A stretch of DNA of 64,000 nucleotides from Nilaparvata lugens (Eukaryota; Arthropoda; Insecta; Hemiptera; Delphacidae). Each line of letters opens with the position of its first letter. Within the stretch, counting starts at the first letter, position 1. The translations under genes were made by a program, and so were the position numbers. The notes beneath the pieces were generated by a model. That model had not been told where the DNA came from and did not search any database. It saw nothing but the letters and a program-made list of their open reading frames with translations. Positions 22,009 through 33,109 of this stretch are shown in pieces. The stretch covers positions 828,973 through 892,972 of the forward strand of contig NC_052517.1 of assembly GCF_014356525.2 (NCBI RefSeq), given 5' to 3'.

Positions 22009-22545
22009 TAGTAGTTTTGTGAATAGTAGACCTCGCGCAGTTATAAACCTACAGCCTCCTCAGTCCATACTGTCCATCAGAGTAAATTCTGTCCTGTCCT
22101 ATCCTGTCGGCAAGTGAAAACGACTAATGGCTGTTGGGGTTGGTGTATCAAAAATGCTAACATCAAAAGCTAATCTCCTTCAAGACATACTGGCAACAGG
22201 TCAGCCCGAGTTCAAAGCAGAGAAAGTTCGAGGAACAATACTATGTTATTTTAGTTATTAATTGCATGCGTTATTGCACGCAATCAATAGTGCATGAAAA
22301 TTTCATTCAATGAGGCATGCAATGAGGCATGAGGCTGTCCACACAGCTGCTGATGTTTTACCAAGTTACAGTGAGATATTGAATTGCATGCGTCATGGCA
22401 TGCAATTTATAATCCACTCGAGAGCTGATTTATGATGAATAATTCTATAATCTGATTTTTACTCTAATATTGGCGTATGAAGGAGGCTCCTTTTCCTTTT
22501 ATATTATTTTTGAAACGCAAAATTTCCAAAAACCTAGTATGAAAG
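22009..22545 (-). mobile_element. F2 element, inverse
   Basis: Runs from CTAGTAGTTTTGTGAATAGT to AAAATTTCCAAAAACCTAGT. Starts about 35 bp after exon 8 of gene 1. The distal F2 end is missing. Confidence 0.82.
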
Positions 22546-22688
22546 TTCAAGACTTGCCATTTGAGAATGATTAATAACATCTATCACATTTTGACAATTA
22601 CTTGTTCAAGATGGCTTCCTCCTGAACGAATACACTCTTGTACTTGACATGACAAAACTGACTTGATGTGTTGTTGTTTGTGTTTCAG

Positions 22689-22872
22689 TTCTATGTGAAG
22701 GAAGGCGGTTCAGAGGGGGGCGTGGCCGTGGTGGAGGCGGGTGGGGGCGGGGCAGTGGTGGTTGATGGCGCTGCAGAGGGGGGCGTGGTAGTTGGAGCGG
22801 GTGGCGAGGAGGAGGAAGAGGGAGGCCAAGTGGTGGCTCAGCTGGTCGAGGCATGTGAGCCGACGCCTGGAG
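22689..22872 (+). CDS. Gene 1, exon 9 (Gly/Val/Glu-rich)
   Basis: Acceptor TTTGTGTTTCAG, donor GGAG|GTAAGT; 61 codons plus one base. The start is FYVKEGGSEGGVAVVEAGGG; an EEEEE acidic run follows, and the exon ends CEPTPG. It is strongly G-rich on the coding strand. This composition also creates a long Pro-rich antisense frame, which is a shadow. The low complexity predicts a flexible linker. Confidence 0.82.
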
Positions 22873-22934
22873 GTAAGTGTGTACCTCGTCTTAGTACAGT
22901 GTGTAGTGGCCTTAAGGCTGGCAAAGCGAGAAAG

Positions 22935-23030
22935 AGATAGCGCTATCCGCTTTGTTGAATGATAGACAAGGATAGCAATACCATTGCTATTCAAAAACTG
23001 CCATTATAACGTGGACCTCACTATAGAATA
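22935..23030. mobile_element. F1 end fragment
   Basis: GATAGACAAGGATAGCAATA and ATAACGTGGACCTCACTATA. Confidence 0.8.
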
Positions 23031-23040
23031 TTTACTAAAT

Positions 23041-23800
23041 TTTAAGGCTGTGTAAAGGCTAAAAATAAACTTTCTACTGCTGATATTTTTCAAAGTTTTT
23101 CGATTTGTATAGCTATCAAAATGAAAAAGGTTTCTCAGGAAAACATTTTTTTCGCCACACTGCACAGATAGCAGCTGTTTTCCAGTCCCTACGTATATCT
23201 GAAAGACATTGTTTGCAGACGACTCTCGTCTGACGTCAGAACAGGTTTCTTTCCGGCCTAGGCCGGAAAGAGTACCCTTTCCAGCCGCTAACATGGAACT
23301 AAGAAAGGTGATCAAAAAACTTTTCATTATTTGTGTTCATTATTCAATAATTAAAACATTTATAATAATATCATCTTATTGTCATTTGAAAGAATAAAAA
23401 AGTATAAACTCAACCTCCCACATAATTGAACATCATCTTTTAGGTTATTTAGACAAATCAGAATAAAAAATGAAAATACTTGGACAATTTCCTGATATTC
23501 AGATTACCTCAGATTTGCTAGAGCTATCACCTTCCACTTCTGCTTTCGGAAGTGATTAGTAAACAACTATTATCGTATTATTGTTTATTTTTGTGTGTGG
23601 CGAAAAATAGCGTTCGCACCACGGGCAAGAATGTTTTTCCGGCTCTCAATCTTTTCTAGTCCTCGGCCTACGGCCTCGGACTTGAAAACCCGATTTCGAG
23701 CCGGGAAAATATCATTTTCTGCTCTAGTTGCGAAATATACTATTTCCGATCATTACTTTTTGAGATATGAGCGCCTAAAGTTTAAATTCAATACGAATCA
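23041..23800. mobile_element. F8 half-copy interrupted by F10
   Basis: The F8 arm reaches AAACATTTTTTT at 23150 and resumes with CCGATCATTACTTTTTGAGA at 23746, giving the F10 borders. Confidence 0.82.
23150..23743. mobile_element. F10 element, copy 1
   Basis: Left module TTCGCCACACTGCACAGATA, AGACGACTCTCGTCTGACGT and GGCCTAGGCCGGAAAG; right module GTGTGGCGAAAAATAGCG and CCTCGGCCTACGGCCTCGG to TGCGAAATATACTATT. The interior is a ~300-bp AT-rich cargo unlike that of copy 2 (44948-45541). Confidence 0.82.
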
Positions 23801-23908
23801 TGATTAACCTTGGTGTTAGAGATTCATGCAGAGAAGCTTTTAGACAGCTGAATATTATGACCCTACAGGCACTTTTTATTTATCGAAACCTGTCGTGGGT
23901 GTGATTTA

Positions 23909-24355
23909 AGCTCAACTCACACTTAGGCGACTCAGGTGGAGAAGAGACTGGACTCTAGTGGAGAGCATGTGTTTCCAAATGGTGACACTCAGACCAGTCG
24001 ATTCTAGCATAGAGAAACAATGGCGTAAATAGATATCCCATGGTATAGGGCGTTTATGTTGCAACTTTTACTGTTATCTCAAGCCGATTATTGTAGATTT
24101 TTACTGTTTTGACCTGGTAAGAGTGTATGAACGGCACAATATGAGAGACTACCAGGTCATAAAGCTTCACAGGGAAGAACTACGTGGACTATCGGCTTGA
24201 GATAACAGTAAAAGTTGTGACATAAACGCCCTATACCATGGCATATCTACTTATGCTATTGTTTCTCTATGATTCTAGTCACCATTTGGAAACACATGCT
24301 CTCCACTAGAGTCCAATCTCTTCTCGACCTGAGTCGCCTAAGTGTGAGTTGAGCC
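23909..24355. mobile_element. F5 foldback interrupted by F4
   Basis: F5 arms AGCTCAACTCACACTTAGGC and CTAAGTGTGAGTTGAGCC flank a nested F4 at 24008-24271. Confidence 0.92.
24008..24271. mobile_element. F4 element with 7-bp duplication ATTCTAG
   Basis: Inserted in F5; ATTCTAG at 24001-24007 is repeated at 24272-24278. Arms of about 90 bp include CCCATGGTATAGGGCGTTTA. Confidence 0.94.
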
Positions 24356-24418
24356 TTACAGCATTTAATTAGGTTTTTCGTTGAATAATATTTCGTTGTA
24401 ATGTTTTTTTGTACACAG

Positions 24419-24516
24419 GAGGACGTCGGGTTGTTCTTCTACTGCCAGATGGAAACCTAATGATGACAGAAGTGGACGAGGAGCAGTATGCTGCTCTCGG
24501 ATTGGACAACAAGTAG
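24419..24516 (+). CDS. Gene 1, terminal exon and stop
   Basis: Acceptor TTTTTTTGTACACAG; two bases complete a Gly codon, then 31 codons and TAG (24514-24516). The C-terminus reads RRVVLLLPDGNLMMTEVDEE followed by QYAALGLDNK. It looks like a compact ordered motif and is the best handle for identifying the family by a protein search. The 3' UTR soon contains an F5 foldback. Confidence 0.85.
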
Positions 24517-24587
24517 AATGAGAGAGAGTGAGAGAGAGTGTGTGCTAGTAAGATATATGTGTGAGAGTGAAAGAACAAGTTCTGTAA

Positions 24588-24774
24588 AGCTCAACTCACA
24601 CTTAGGCGACTCAGATGGAGAAGAGACTGGACTCTAGTGGAGAGCATGTGTTTTGAAATGGTGACGTCGCGGAGACTAGAATCGACTGGTCTGAGTGTCA
24701 CCATTTGGAAACACATGCTCTCCACTAGAGTCCAGTCTCTTCTCCACCTGAGTCGCCTAAGTGTCAGTTGAGCC
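24588..24774. mobile_element. F5 foldback in the gene 1 3' UTR
   Basis: Complete copy, within the predicted 3' UTR about 70 bp after the stop. If transcribed it would form a long near-perfect hairpin in the mRNA. Confidence 0.88.
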
Positions 24775-24930
24775 TCAATCATGATTATCATGTATGTTTT
24801 GTATTAGATTATGGTTTAAACTTCTAAATGAAAATCCAATTTGTCTTTTAAGTAGTAAAGTAATACAAACTGCAAGAAATTTTAATTTGATATAATTTGT
24901 AATGTGTAATATTGTAATTTAATCAGACCA

Positions 24931-24936
24931 ATTAAA
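24931..24936 (+). promoter_or_regulatory. Candidate poly(A) signal of gene 1 (ATTAAA)
   Basis: ATTAAA lies about 415 bp after the stop, followed by T-rich sequence. It is the first plausible signal seen past the F5 copy. The call rests on sequence position alone and is weak. Confidence 0.35.
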
Positions 24937-24994
24937 CGTACATATTTTTTGCAATTTTGGAGTTGAAATTGGTGTTGAAATTCCCGTGCTTTTA

Positions 24995-25215
24995 TTTTTT
25001 TATTAATTTCTTGTATAAAATACTATAATCATAATACAATTATGACATTGGAGGAAAAACTAGGCTGAGCCTGTACTATTTCTCTCCAAAATTTTTGATA
25101 AAATGTAAATGTTGTCCAAAAGACAAGGTTATGTAATCACACACTGCTTCGTCACTAGATTTTAGGTCCAAGAATGATGATTTAAAATTTTGAATTTTGA
25201 AGGTTGATTTTATAC
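24995..25215 (-). mobile_element. R2-type retroelement end, inverse
   Basis: Near-identical inverse copy of 19880-20080 (GTACTATTTCTCTCCAAAAT, TTGTCCAAAAGACAAGG). Confidence 0.7.
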
Positions 25216-26398
25216 TTTAAATAAATTACAGATATGAGAGATTGGAACACATGGCCTTTTGAAAATTGGCAAATTTTATGTTTGCAGCTGCATAACTCAC
25301 CCTGTATAGTAACTGGGGGTGCCAAATTTGACTTGGACATCACTCAGGTAGAGCTTCATCTATGGTGCAAATATCAGCCAAATCTGAGATACTTTCTGTT
25401 TCTCAAAAACCCACGATGGTTAGTCCATGATGATTGTTATGATTTTGTGAAAAATAAAAATAGCTCAAACTTTCTGCTCTTTTGGTGTGAGGAACTCGAA
25501 TCTGGTATTAGATTTGCAAAATTCCTTACCGTTCATTAGATATGGGCGTTTGAAAATTTGTGGATTCTCTCATGAAGCTGCATAACTCACCCTGTATAGT
25601 AACTGGGGGTGCCAAATTTGACTTGGACATTACTCAGGTAGAGCTTCATCTATGGTGCGAATATCAGCCAAATCTGAGATACTTTTTGCTTCTCAAAACC
25701 CACGATGGTTAGTTAGTCCATGATGATTGTCATGATTTTGTGAAAAATATAAATCGCTCAAACTTCGTGACCTTATGCTCTTTGGTGCGAGGAACTCGAA
25801 TCTGGTATTAGATTTGCAAAATTCCTTATCGTTCATTAGATATGGGCGTTTGAAAATTTGTAAATTTTATTTTTGAAGCTGTATAACTTACCTTGTATAG
25901 TAACTGGGGGTGCCAAATTTGACTTGGACATTACTCAGGTAGAGCTTCATCTATGGTGCAAATATCAGCCAAATCTGAGATACTTTCTAGTTCTCAAAAC
26001 CTACGATGAATACTCCATGATGATTATAATTTTGTGAAAAATAAAAATCGCTCCAACTTTCTGACCTTATGCTCTTTGGAGCGAGGAACTCGAATCTGGT
26101 ATTAGATTTGCAAAATTCCTTATCGTTCAGGAGATATGGGCGTTTGAAAATTTGTGGATTCTCTCATGAAGCTGCATAACTCACTCTGTATAGTAACTGG
26201 GGGTTTCAAACTCGGCTTTGACATTTCTCAGGTAAAGCTTCATCTATGGTGCAAATATTAGCCAAATCTTAAATACTTTTTGTTTTTCAAAACGCATTTT
26301 CATCATACTTTTGTGAGAAATAAAAATCTCTCAAATTTAGAAATTGGGGTACCTTAAGCAATACTTTCCTAAACCATGGTAATAGGGCAAGGAAAGTA
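25216..26398. repeat. F3-related element with ~295-bp tandem units
   Basis: GCTGCATAACTCACCCTGTA begins units at 25287, 25577, 25878 and 26171 (spacing 290, 301, 293). The right edge is the F3 hairpin GGTAATAGGGCAAGGAAAGT. The 101-codon open frame at 25234-25539 covers one unit; the other units do not keep it open. Confidence 0.85.
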
Positions 26399-26626
26399 AA
26401 AATTGCAATTTACGCTGTGAATTCAACTATATTTTATTTATTTCATTTAATGACAATAGAATTCATTATTTTTAGAATAAGCAGAAATTATAATTTCAGA
26501 TTGCTGATTTCAAAACATCTATACATAATATATAAACTCCAGTTTGTGCGTACATAATCAGTGTTCATTTTTAAACAATATAAAATCATTTTTCAAATAT
26601 TGAATCCTATCTCAACTCTCATCTGG

Positions 26627-26799
26627 CACTACCTCCGTAAACAAAGCCGTAGTGCGTTCGTGTGACGTCAGCAAAGGTAGGGCTCCTACACCAATAAAAA
26701 CACTGATATAGATCACCTGAAATCAACGAATTTTTATTGGTGTAGGGACCCTACCTGTGCTGAAGTCACATGTATGCACTACGGCTTTGTTTACGGAGG
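26627..26799. mobile_element. F9 element, right end fused to F7
   Basis: CACTACCTCCGTAAACAAAG with mirror GGCTTTGTTTACGGAGG; arms include TGACGTCAGC and GGTAGGGCTCCTACACCAAT. Confidence 0.85.
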
Positions 26800-27084
26800 C
26801 CGGTTTCCGAGCTCAGGATCTAGCCAAGAGACTGTTTAGTCTAGAGACTTTAAACAGCTGGAGTCAGAAAATTTGCTTCCCAAAACGGGGCGTGGTCACA
26901 GTCCACGTGTAAATTAAATTTCGAAAAACTAGAAAGTTGAACACAAAATAAAATAAAGAGAAAATAGTGTAAAGATTCAGTTACTTTGAATTATTTAGAA
27001 ATGTTTCATTTCGTCAAGGAAAAACGTTTCCAATTATAGAAATGAGGAATTTTTAAGATTATCATAAAAACTACGACTACTAAA

Positions 27085-27300
27085 AACTATAGTGAGGTCC
27101 CCGTTATAATGGCAGTGGATAAAGATAGAAAAATAGCAATGCCGATTCTCTGAATTAATTAATTATATTTCTACACTGTCGAAAACATAATTGGCATCGT
27201 TTTGGACCTAGAAATGGATAGTACCACCGGCTTTGTCGAATGATAGACAAGGATAGCAAAACCAAAGCTGATCAAATACTGGCATTATAACCTCACTATA
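27085..27300. mobile_element. F1 element (empty-site reference)
   Basis: TAGTGAGGTCCCCGTTATAA to ATAACCTCACTATAG. At 27150-27180 it shows uninterrupted AATTAATTATATTTCTACAC, the pre-insertion form of 18298-18865. Confidence 0.85.
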
Positions 27301-27439
27301 GAAAATTGAACACAAAATAAGATGAATAGAAAATAGTGTAAATTTTCAGCTATTTTGAATTATCTTTGAAGCTTCTAAATTGAAAATCTACTTTGTGAGA
27401 TACTTGATGACTGAGAATTTTGTGAATTGAAGAACTACA

Positions 27440-28040
27440 AGACTAGACAAGGATAGCAACACTGATGTTATTCAAATACAGCCATTATAACGTGGACCTC
27501 ACTATAGCAATTAGTGTTCGACAATATGATACAGTATCAACACACATGATACAGTATCATCTCAACTTGATACACAATACCATAATTTGATACAAAACAG
27601 GATAGAGCTATCTGCTTTGTGGCATGATAGACAAGGATAGCAACACTAATGTTGATCAATTACTGCCATTATAACATGGACCTCACTATAGCAATTAGTG
27701 TTCGACAATATGATACAGTATCAACACACATGATACAGTATCATCTCAACTTGATACACAATACCATAATTTGATACAAAACAGGATAGAGCTAGCTATC
27801 TGCTTTGTGGAATGATAGACAAGGATAGCAACACCAATGTTAATCAAATACTGCCATTATAACATGGACCTCACTATAGCAATTAGTGTTTGACAATATG
27901 ATACAGTATCATCTGAACTTGATACACAACACCATAATTTGATACAAAACAGGATAGAGCTATCTGCTTTGTGGAATGATAGACAAGGATAGCAACACTA
28001 ATGTTCATCAAATACAGCCATTATAACGTGGACCTCACTA
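27440..28040. repeat. F1-derived tandem array (184/188/164 bp)
   Basis: CTCACTATAG junctions at 27503, 27687, 27875 and 28039. Two longer units carry GATACAGTATCA twice; the shorter unit carries it once. Confidence 0.9.
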
Positions 28041-28317
28041 AAATCTTCAGTAAGAATTTATTAATATTTGAGAATTTATTTTTTGTGAATAGAAGAACTA
28101 CAAGACTTGACCTGTTTCGGACTATGTGTAACCTTATCTAAATTTGGGAGAGGAATAGCACAAGGTTAGGTACCTTATTATTCCTCTCCCTATCATTTTG
28201 ATGATGTACTTATTGTATGAATATTAAATTTTAGAAATGTTTCATTTTGTCAAGGAAAAATGTTTCCAATCATAGAAATGATAAAATAAATATTATCATA
28301 AAAACTGTGACTATGCC

Positions 28318-28499
28318 CACTACCTCCGTAAACAAAGCCTTAGTGCATTCGTGTGACGTCAGCACAGGTAGGGCTTCTACACCAATAAAAATTTGTTGAT
28401 TTTAGCTGATCTATATCAGCTAGAGTTTCTATTGGTCTAGGAGCCCTACCTGTGCTGACGTCACACGAACGCACTACGGATTTGCTTACGGAGGTAGTG
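28318..28499. mobile_element. F9 element with CTATGCC duplication
   Basis: 182 bp. CTATGCC flanks both sides (28311-28317, 28500-28506); ends CACTACCTCCGTAAACAAAG and CGGAGGTAGTG. The host F7 is restored by removing element and one CTATGCC. The duplication could be read as 8 bp (CTATGCCC) with shorter ends. Confidence 0.9.
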
Positions 28500-28834
28500 C
28501 TATGCCCCGTTTCGGAAAGCCAATTTTCTGACTCCAGCTGTTTAAAGTCTAGAACTTGGCTAGATCCCGAGCTCGGAAACCGGGCCTTATAGATTTCATC
28601 AACAACAACTAACAGGTAATTCAGAATAAGGCACTTGTATTTTTCGACATAATATTGTGCAAGATGTGGAAAATGTAGAAAATGGAAAAATGTAATCTTG
28701 AAAAGAATCACAGTTACTGATAATTATTACTAAATAATATAAATAATTTAGATTCATTATTATAATCGGAATATTTTTTCAATAATTTGGAACTGTTTCT
28801 CAGTTGTTCAATAGCTAGATTATTGTGAGAGTTG

Positions 28835-29012
28835 GGCTCAACTGACACTTAGGCGACTGAGGTGGAGAAGAGACTGGACTCTAGTGGAGAGCATGTGTTT
28901 TGAAATGGTGACGTCGCGGAGACTAGAATCGACTGGTCTGAGTGTCACCATTTGGAAACACATGCTCTCCACTAGAGTCCAGTCTCTTCTCCGCCTAAGT
29001 GTCAGTTGAGCC
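28835..29012. mobile_element. F5 foldback
   Basis: Complete copy (GGCTCAACTGACACTTAGGC...GTGTCAGTTGAGCC). Confidence 0.88.
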
Positions 29013-29041
29013 TTAATTTATTAGTTTTTATTGGGATACTT

Positions 29042-29198
29042 AGGCCCGGTTGCACAAAAGCCGGTTAAATTTTAACAGTAATTAATTCCACGAGAACCTA
29101 CCAGAGAAGCCGTCATTCAAAAAAAGCCCTCTCTGATTGGTTCTCGTGGAATTAATCACGGTTAAAATTTAACCGGCTTTTGCGAAACCGGCACTTTG
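29042..29198. mobile_element. F6 foldback
   Basis: GCCCGGTTGCACAAAAGCCG with mirror CGGCTTTTGCGAAACCGGC. Confidence 0.88.
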
Positions 29199-29279
29199 CA
29201 GTAAATAATATTGGAGTATCCAATTGAAGTATTTACTAATCACTGTTAAGTTTACAATGGACCAAATTTTATATTGTAC

Positions 29280-29520
29280 TAGCAGGTAACCCTTGCTCCG
29301 CAAGGGTCCATTTCAAATCTTGACAAACTGAAAACTTGACCTACTGAAATCTTGAAGAATTTGAAATAGGCCTGTAACAATCCTCGGTAAATTGAGAATG
29401 TATATGCAAAATGTCAAGTTAATGAGTTGAGTAGTTGAGACGTGATGATGCGTCATTAGTGAATCTCCTATCCCATACGTGTATAAGCCAGTTCTTTCCT
29501 TTATTATGGAATTATTTTAT
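29280..29520 (+). repeat. Dispersed repeat (exon 4-flank family)
   Basis: Starts CTAGCAGGTAACCCTTGCTC and contains GTTGAGTAGTTGAGACGTGA. The most complete copy in the window. Confidence 0.75.
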
Positions 29521-29756
29521 ATATAAATAATTATATATTATTCTTGTCATATTGTAGTACAAAATATAAACATACATACTCGTCGAAAATCTCTTCTATC
29601 AGAATAATTTCAGTAGTGTAAAATGAATTTACTTTCAGATTTTTATTTATTTTGATAAATTTCAAGTCTATTGAACAACTGAAAATCAGTCCAATGATAG
29701 AAATACATCAATTTAAGGGTCATAAGCTTAATTAATGGATTAACTGATTGTTCAAT

Positions 29757-30040
29757 CTCGGAATGCAACTAATAGCTAGCTTTAATCCTAGATTAAGTTG
29801 AACTCGATTCAATTTAATCCTAGTTTAGGTTAACCTCGATTCAAACTGCGGTTGAGTTTAATCTCGGAATGTAACTAATAGTTTGCTTTAATCCTAGATC
29901 AAGTTGAACTCGATTCAATTTAATCCTAGATTAAGTTAACCTCGATTCAAACTGCGATTAAGTTTAATCTCGGAATGTAACTTATAGCTTGCTTTAATCC
30001 TAGATTAAGTTGAACTCGATTCACTGCGGTTGAGCGTACA
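29757..30040. repeat. ~106-bp tandem repeat (TTTAATCCTAGATTAAGTTG)
   Basis: CTCGGAATGYAACTAATAG at about 29757, 29864 and 29969, each followed by AATCCTAGATTAAGTTGAAC and CTCGATTCAA. Confidence 0.88.
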
Positions 30041-30925
30041 GATCTAATTATATACTCCATTAATATAATTAAATTATATATTTCCTACAATAAACTAAAC
30101 AAAGACCTCCCTAGAAATTCAGTGACATTACAAAACACTTTAATACAATAAAATAGTATTCAGTTAATTATATTGCTTATATAATAAGTTGTGTTAAAAT
30201 AATGCACATTTTATAAAGCAGTCTTAGAATAGGCTATCTTTAGATAAATGGTGTTATGAACGCAAAAATGGTTTGAAAATTTCCCAGGCAACATGTTTTT
30301 CCCATGAAAATGAGTCATGAAATTCGGAAAAATTGGAATTTTTATAAACAATCATTTATTTTGATTTTGTAGGTTGGTATTCTCAATTATTTCTAATCCC
30401 AATTTGCCAAGTGTTTCAGTTGGCAGCCATGGCAAATATATATTTTATCAATATTCATAGGAAAACAATAATTATAGATTAATAAACAATTCCCTCTAAC
30501 AAAACAAAATTTCCCTACTTTACACAACCCACTACTCTGAACAACAAGAAATCAATTTGTTTGCCTTGGAAAATTTTTCAATCCTCAATTTTGCCTCCGA
30601 AAAACTTCCCCCAAAACTTCAAAAAATATTATTTTATCAAAAATTGTGGTAATATAAATTACAAATATATATCTATTTGCTTTTAACAAGCATAAATCCC
30701 TCTATTAACAAAAACACTCTATCGCCTATAATAATAGTCTAGTTTTTACTATATCTACAACTTTCTAGATTTTTCACTAATAAAAATCGCGTTTTATTTA
30801 TAAATGGTAATAGAATTATAAATAATCAATTTATGACTCACTTCTCAGTTACTATGCATAACAAATTGGAATTTCAGGAATCTATATTACAAATATTTGG
30901 GAACTTACAAATAGTTACTATATAA
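30041..30925. other. AT-rich intergenic DNA, nothing recognised
   Basis: No splice-flanked open frame, terminal inverted repeat or family member seen. Confidence 0.6.
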
Positions 30926-30926
30926 T

Positions 30927-31189
30927 CATAGAGAAACAATAGCATAAGTAGATACCCCATGGTATAGGGCGTTTATGTCGCAACTTTTACTGTTATCTCA
31001 AGCCGATAGTCCACATAGTTCTTTCCCGTGAAGCTGTGTGACGCTGGTAGTCTCACACTGTGCCGTTCATACACTCTTACCCGGTCAAAACAGTAAAAAT
31101 CGACAGTAATCGGCTTGAGATAACAGTAAAAAATGCGACATAAACGCCCTATACCATGGCATATCTACTTACGCTATTGTTTCTCTATG
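30927..31189. mobile_element. F4 element
   Basis: CATAGAGAAACAATAGCATA to TATTGTTTCTCTATG. Flanks ATATAAT and ATATTAC match at 5 of 7 positions, an eroded duplication. Confidence 0.88.
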
Positions 31190-31384
31190 ATATTACAAAT
31201 TGGGAAATGTAATGAGTAGGTATATCTATATAATAACAAATTATTGATAATTTCGATACAGTTACTACATCTTAATACAAATTAATAATATTTAATAAAT
31301 ATGGAAAATGTAAATGTAGAACAAAAGTATAGCAACAAGTATCTGTGACTTGTAATGGGGACATGTTGTAATGGGAAATGACCC

Positions 31385-32530
31385 AGCTTTAAACTTGGTT
31401 TTAAGAGAAAACCTGGTTTAATACAAAACTTGATTCAAATCAAAACTTAGTTTGATGCAAAACTTGGATTAATGGCTGAACTTGATCCAAGGCTGTGCAA
31501 AGGCTAAAAATAAACTTTCTACTGGTGATATTTTTCAAAGTTTTTCGATTTATACATCATCAAGCTATCAAAATGAAAAAGTTTTCACGAGAAAACATTC
31601 TTTTCCCGATCAATGAATATTTTCTTCATTTTCTAATATTGCTGTGATAAATTCTAAATAGTGTGTTTGTCTTTTCGGTCTCGGAAAAAGTTTGAAATTT
31701 TCTAATTAATTGTGATTGATTTTATTTAATTTAGAAGTATTTTTTTATTTAAAAGTGATTTTTGTGTGTTTTGAATTGTAAATTTAGTGTGTAATTGAAG
31801 AATGTTAAGTGACACATAACCTAGATATATTTGGACTGTTGTATAAATTAGAATTGGAACCGTTTTGGGCTTATAAGCCTGTGGTACTTTTCTGTAAGTT
31901 GTGTAATTCTGAATGATTTAATAAATAAATAAATCATTATTTATTGAGATATGAGCGCCTAAAGTTTCAATTTTTGGGACAGAACATTTCAAATTCGGTA
32001 AGAAATAAATCCATGAGATTTTAAGGATAGATTCTTCATGGTATTGTTGATCTAGTAAAACAAAAATTTTCTTAAAATATCATTTTTTGACACTTTACAT
32101 AACTTTTAGTTGAGTTATTTTTGGTAATTTGAATAGCTTTCTCAAAAATTGATATTTTAAGAAAATTTTTGTTTTACTAGATCAACAATACCATGAAGAA
32201 TCTATCCTCTAAATCTCATGGATTTATCTCTTACCGGATTTGAAATGTTCTGTCCTAAAAATTAAAACTTTAGGCGCTCATATCTCAATAAATAATGATC
32301 GGGAATAAAATGTTTTCTCGTGAAAACTTTTTCATTTTGATAGCTTGATGATATACAAATCGAAAAACGTTGAAAAATATCACCAGTAGAAAGTTTATTT
32401 TTAGCCTTTGCACAGCCTTAAGACAAAACTTGGTTCAAATCAAAACTTGAACTTTTGCTACACTTGATTCAAGACAAAACTTGGCTTTTAAGACAAAACT
32501 TGATTCAAGACAAATCTTGCTTATAAGACA
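31385..32530. repeat. AAAACTTGATTCAA minisatellite split by F8
   Basis: Degenerate repeats such as CAAAACTTGATTCAA at 31390-31488 and again at 32432-32522, with F8 between. Confidence 0.8.
31489..32430. mobile_element. F8 foldback carrying an R2 retroelement
   Basis: GGCTGTGCAAAGGCTAAAAA to TTTTTAGCCTTTGCACAGCC, complete arms. An R2 copy at about 31598-31942 (ends AATAAATAAATAAATCATT) interrupts the left arm. Confidence 0.88.
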
Positions 32531-32814
32531 GAATACATATAACAATTTTCTTCATGGTATACAATGAGTGCGCTACAAAAATACAAATTTATCTACAAAT
32601 AAATATAATACACTTACATAAAGATCTCTTTTGTCACACTGTACATATTTATAAAAATATATAATGTATAAAATAATAAAGCTAACAGATGAATATAATT
32701 GTAATCATATAACAGTTGAGATATTTGAAACAAGTAATTTATTATAGAGGCACACAGTATTGTACGCTTGGTCCCATCTAAGATAATCTGTAATAGAAAA
32801 CAAAATTAATTATT

Positions 32815-33000
32815 GATTAATATAAATAAATAAAATAAATAAATGTTTTATTGTAGCATCAAAAGAGAACATCAAATGCATTACATCGTCAAATGGTAAC
32901 AAAAGTAGACACATAAAAAATAAATGGAACTATTAAATAATATAAGTCACAATCAATAAAATTAAATCAATAAATTGAAAGAACAGTTTTACGGGTTAAA
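32815..33000 (-). mobile_element. Retroelement tail, inverse
   Basis: AATAAATAAATGTTTTATTG start and GTAACAAAAGTAGACACATA; short non-LTR or SINE end. Confidence 0.5.
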
Positions 33001-33109
33001 ATGTCGAACAATTCCTACAATTCGTTCACAATTTTCTATTTTCTATAATTATATTATAATCTACTGTATATCTAATCTTCTAATCTACAATCTAAATCAA
33101 AACCTACAT

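Larger units (their letters stand above)
26799..28590. mobile_element. F7 long copy broken by F1 arrays and F9
   Basis: F7 starts GGCCGGTTTCCGAGCTCAGG. The interior GTTTCATTTCGTCAAGGAAA at about 27001 reappears at 28215, and F7 ends CCGAGCTCGGAAACCGGGCC at about 28587. F1 copies (27085-27300, 27440-28040), an R2 piece (28085-28230) and F9 (28318-28499) lie within. Confidence 0.75.

Noticed and set aside
25234..25539. A 101-codon frame starting MRDWNTWPFENWQ
   Set aside because: It covers one unit of a 295-bp tandem repeat, and the other units do not keep the frame.
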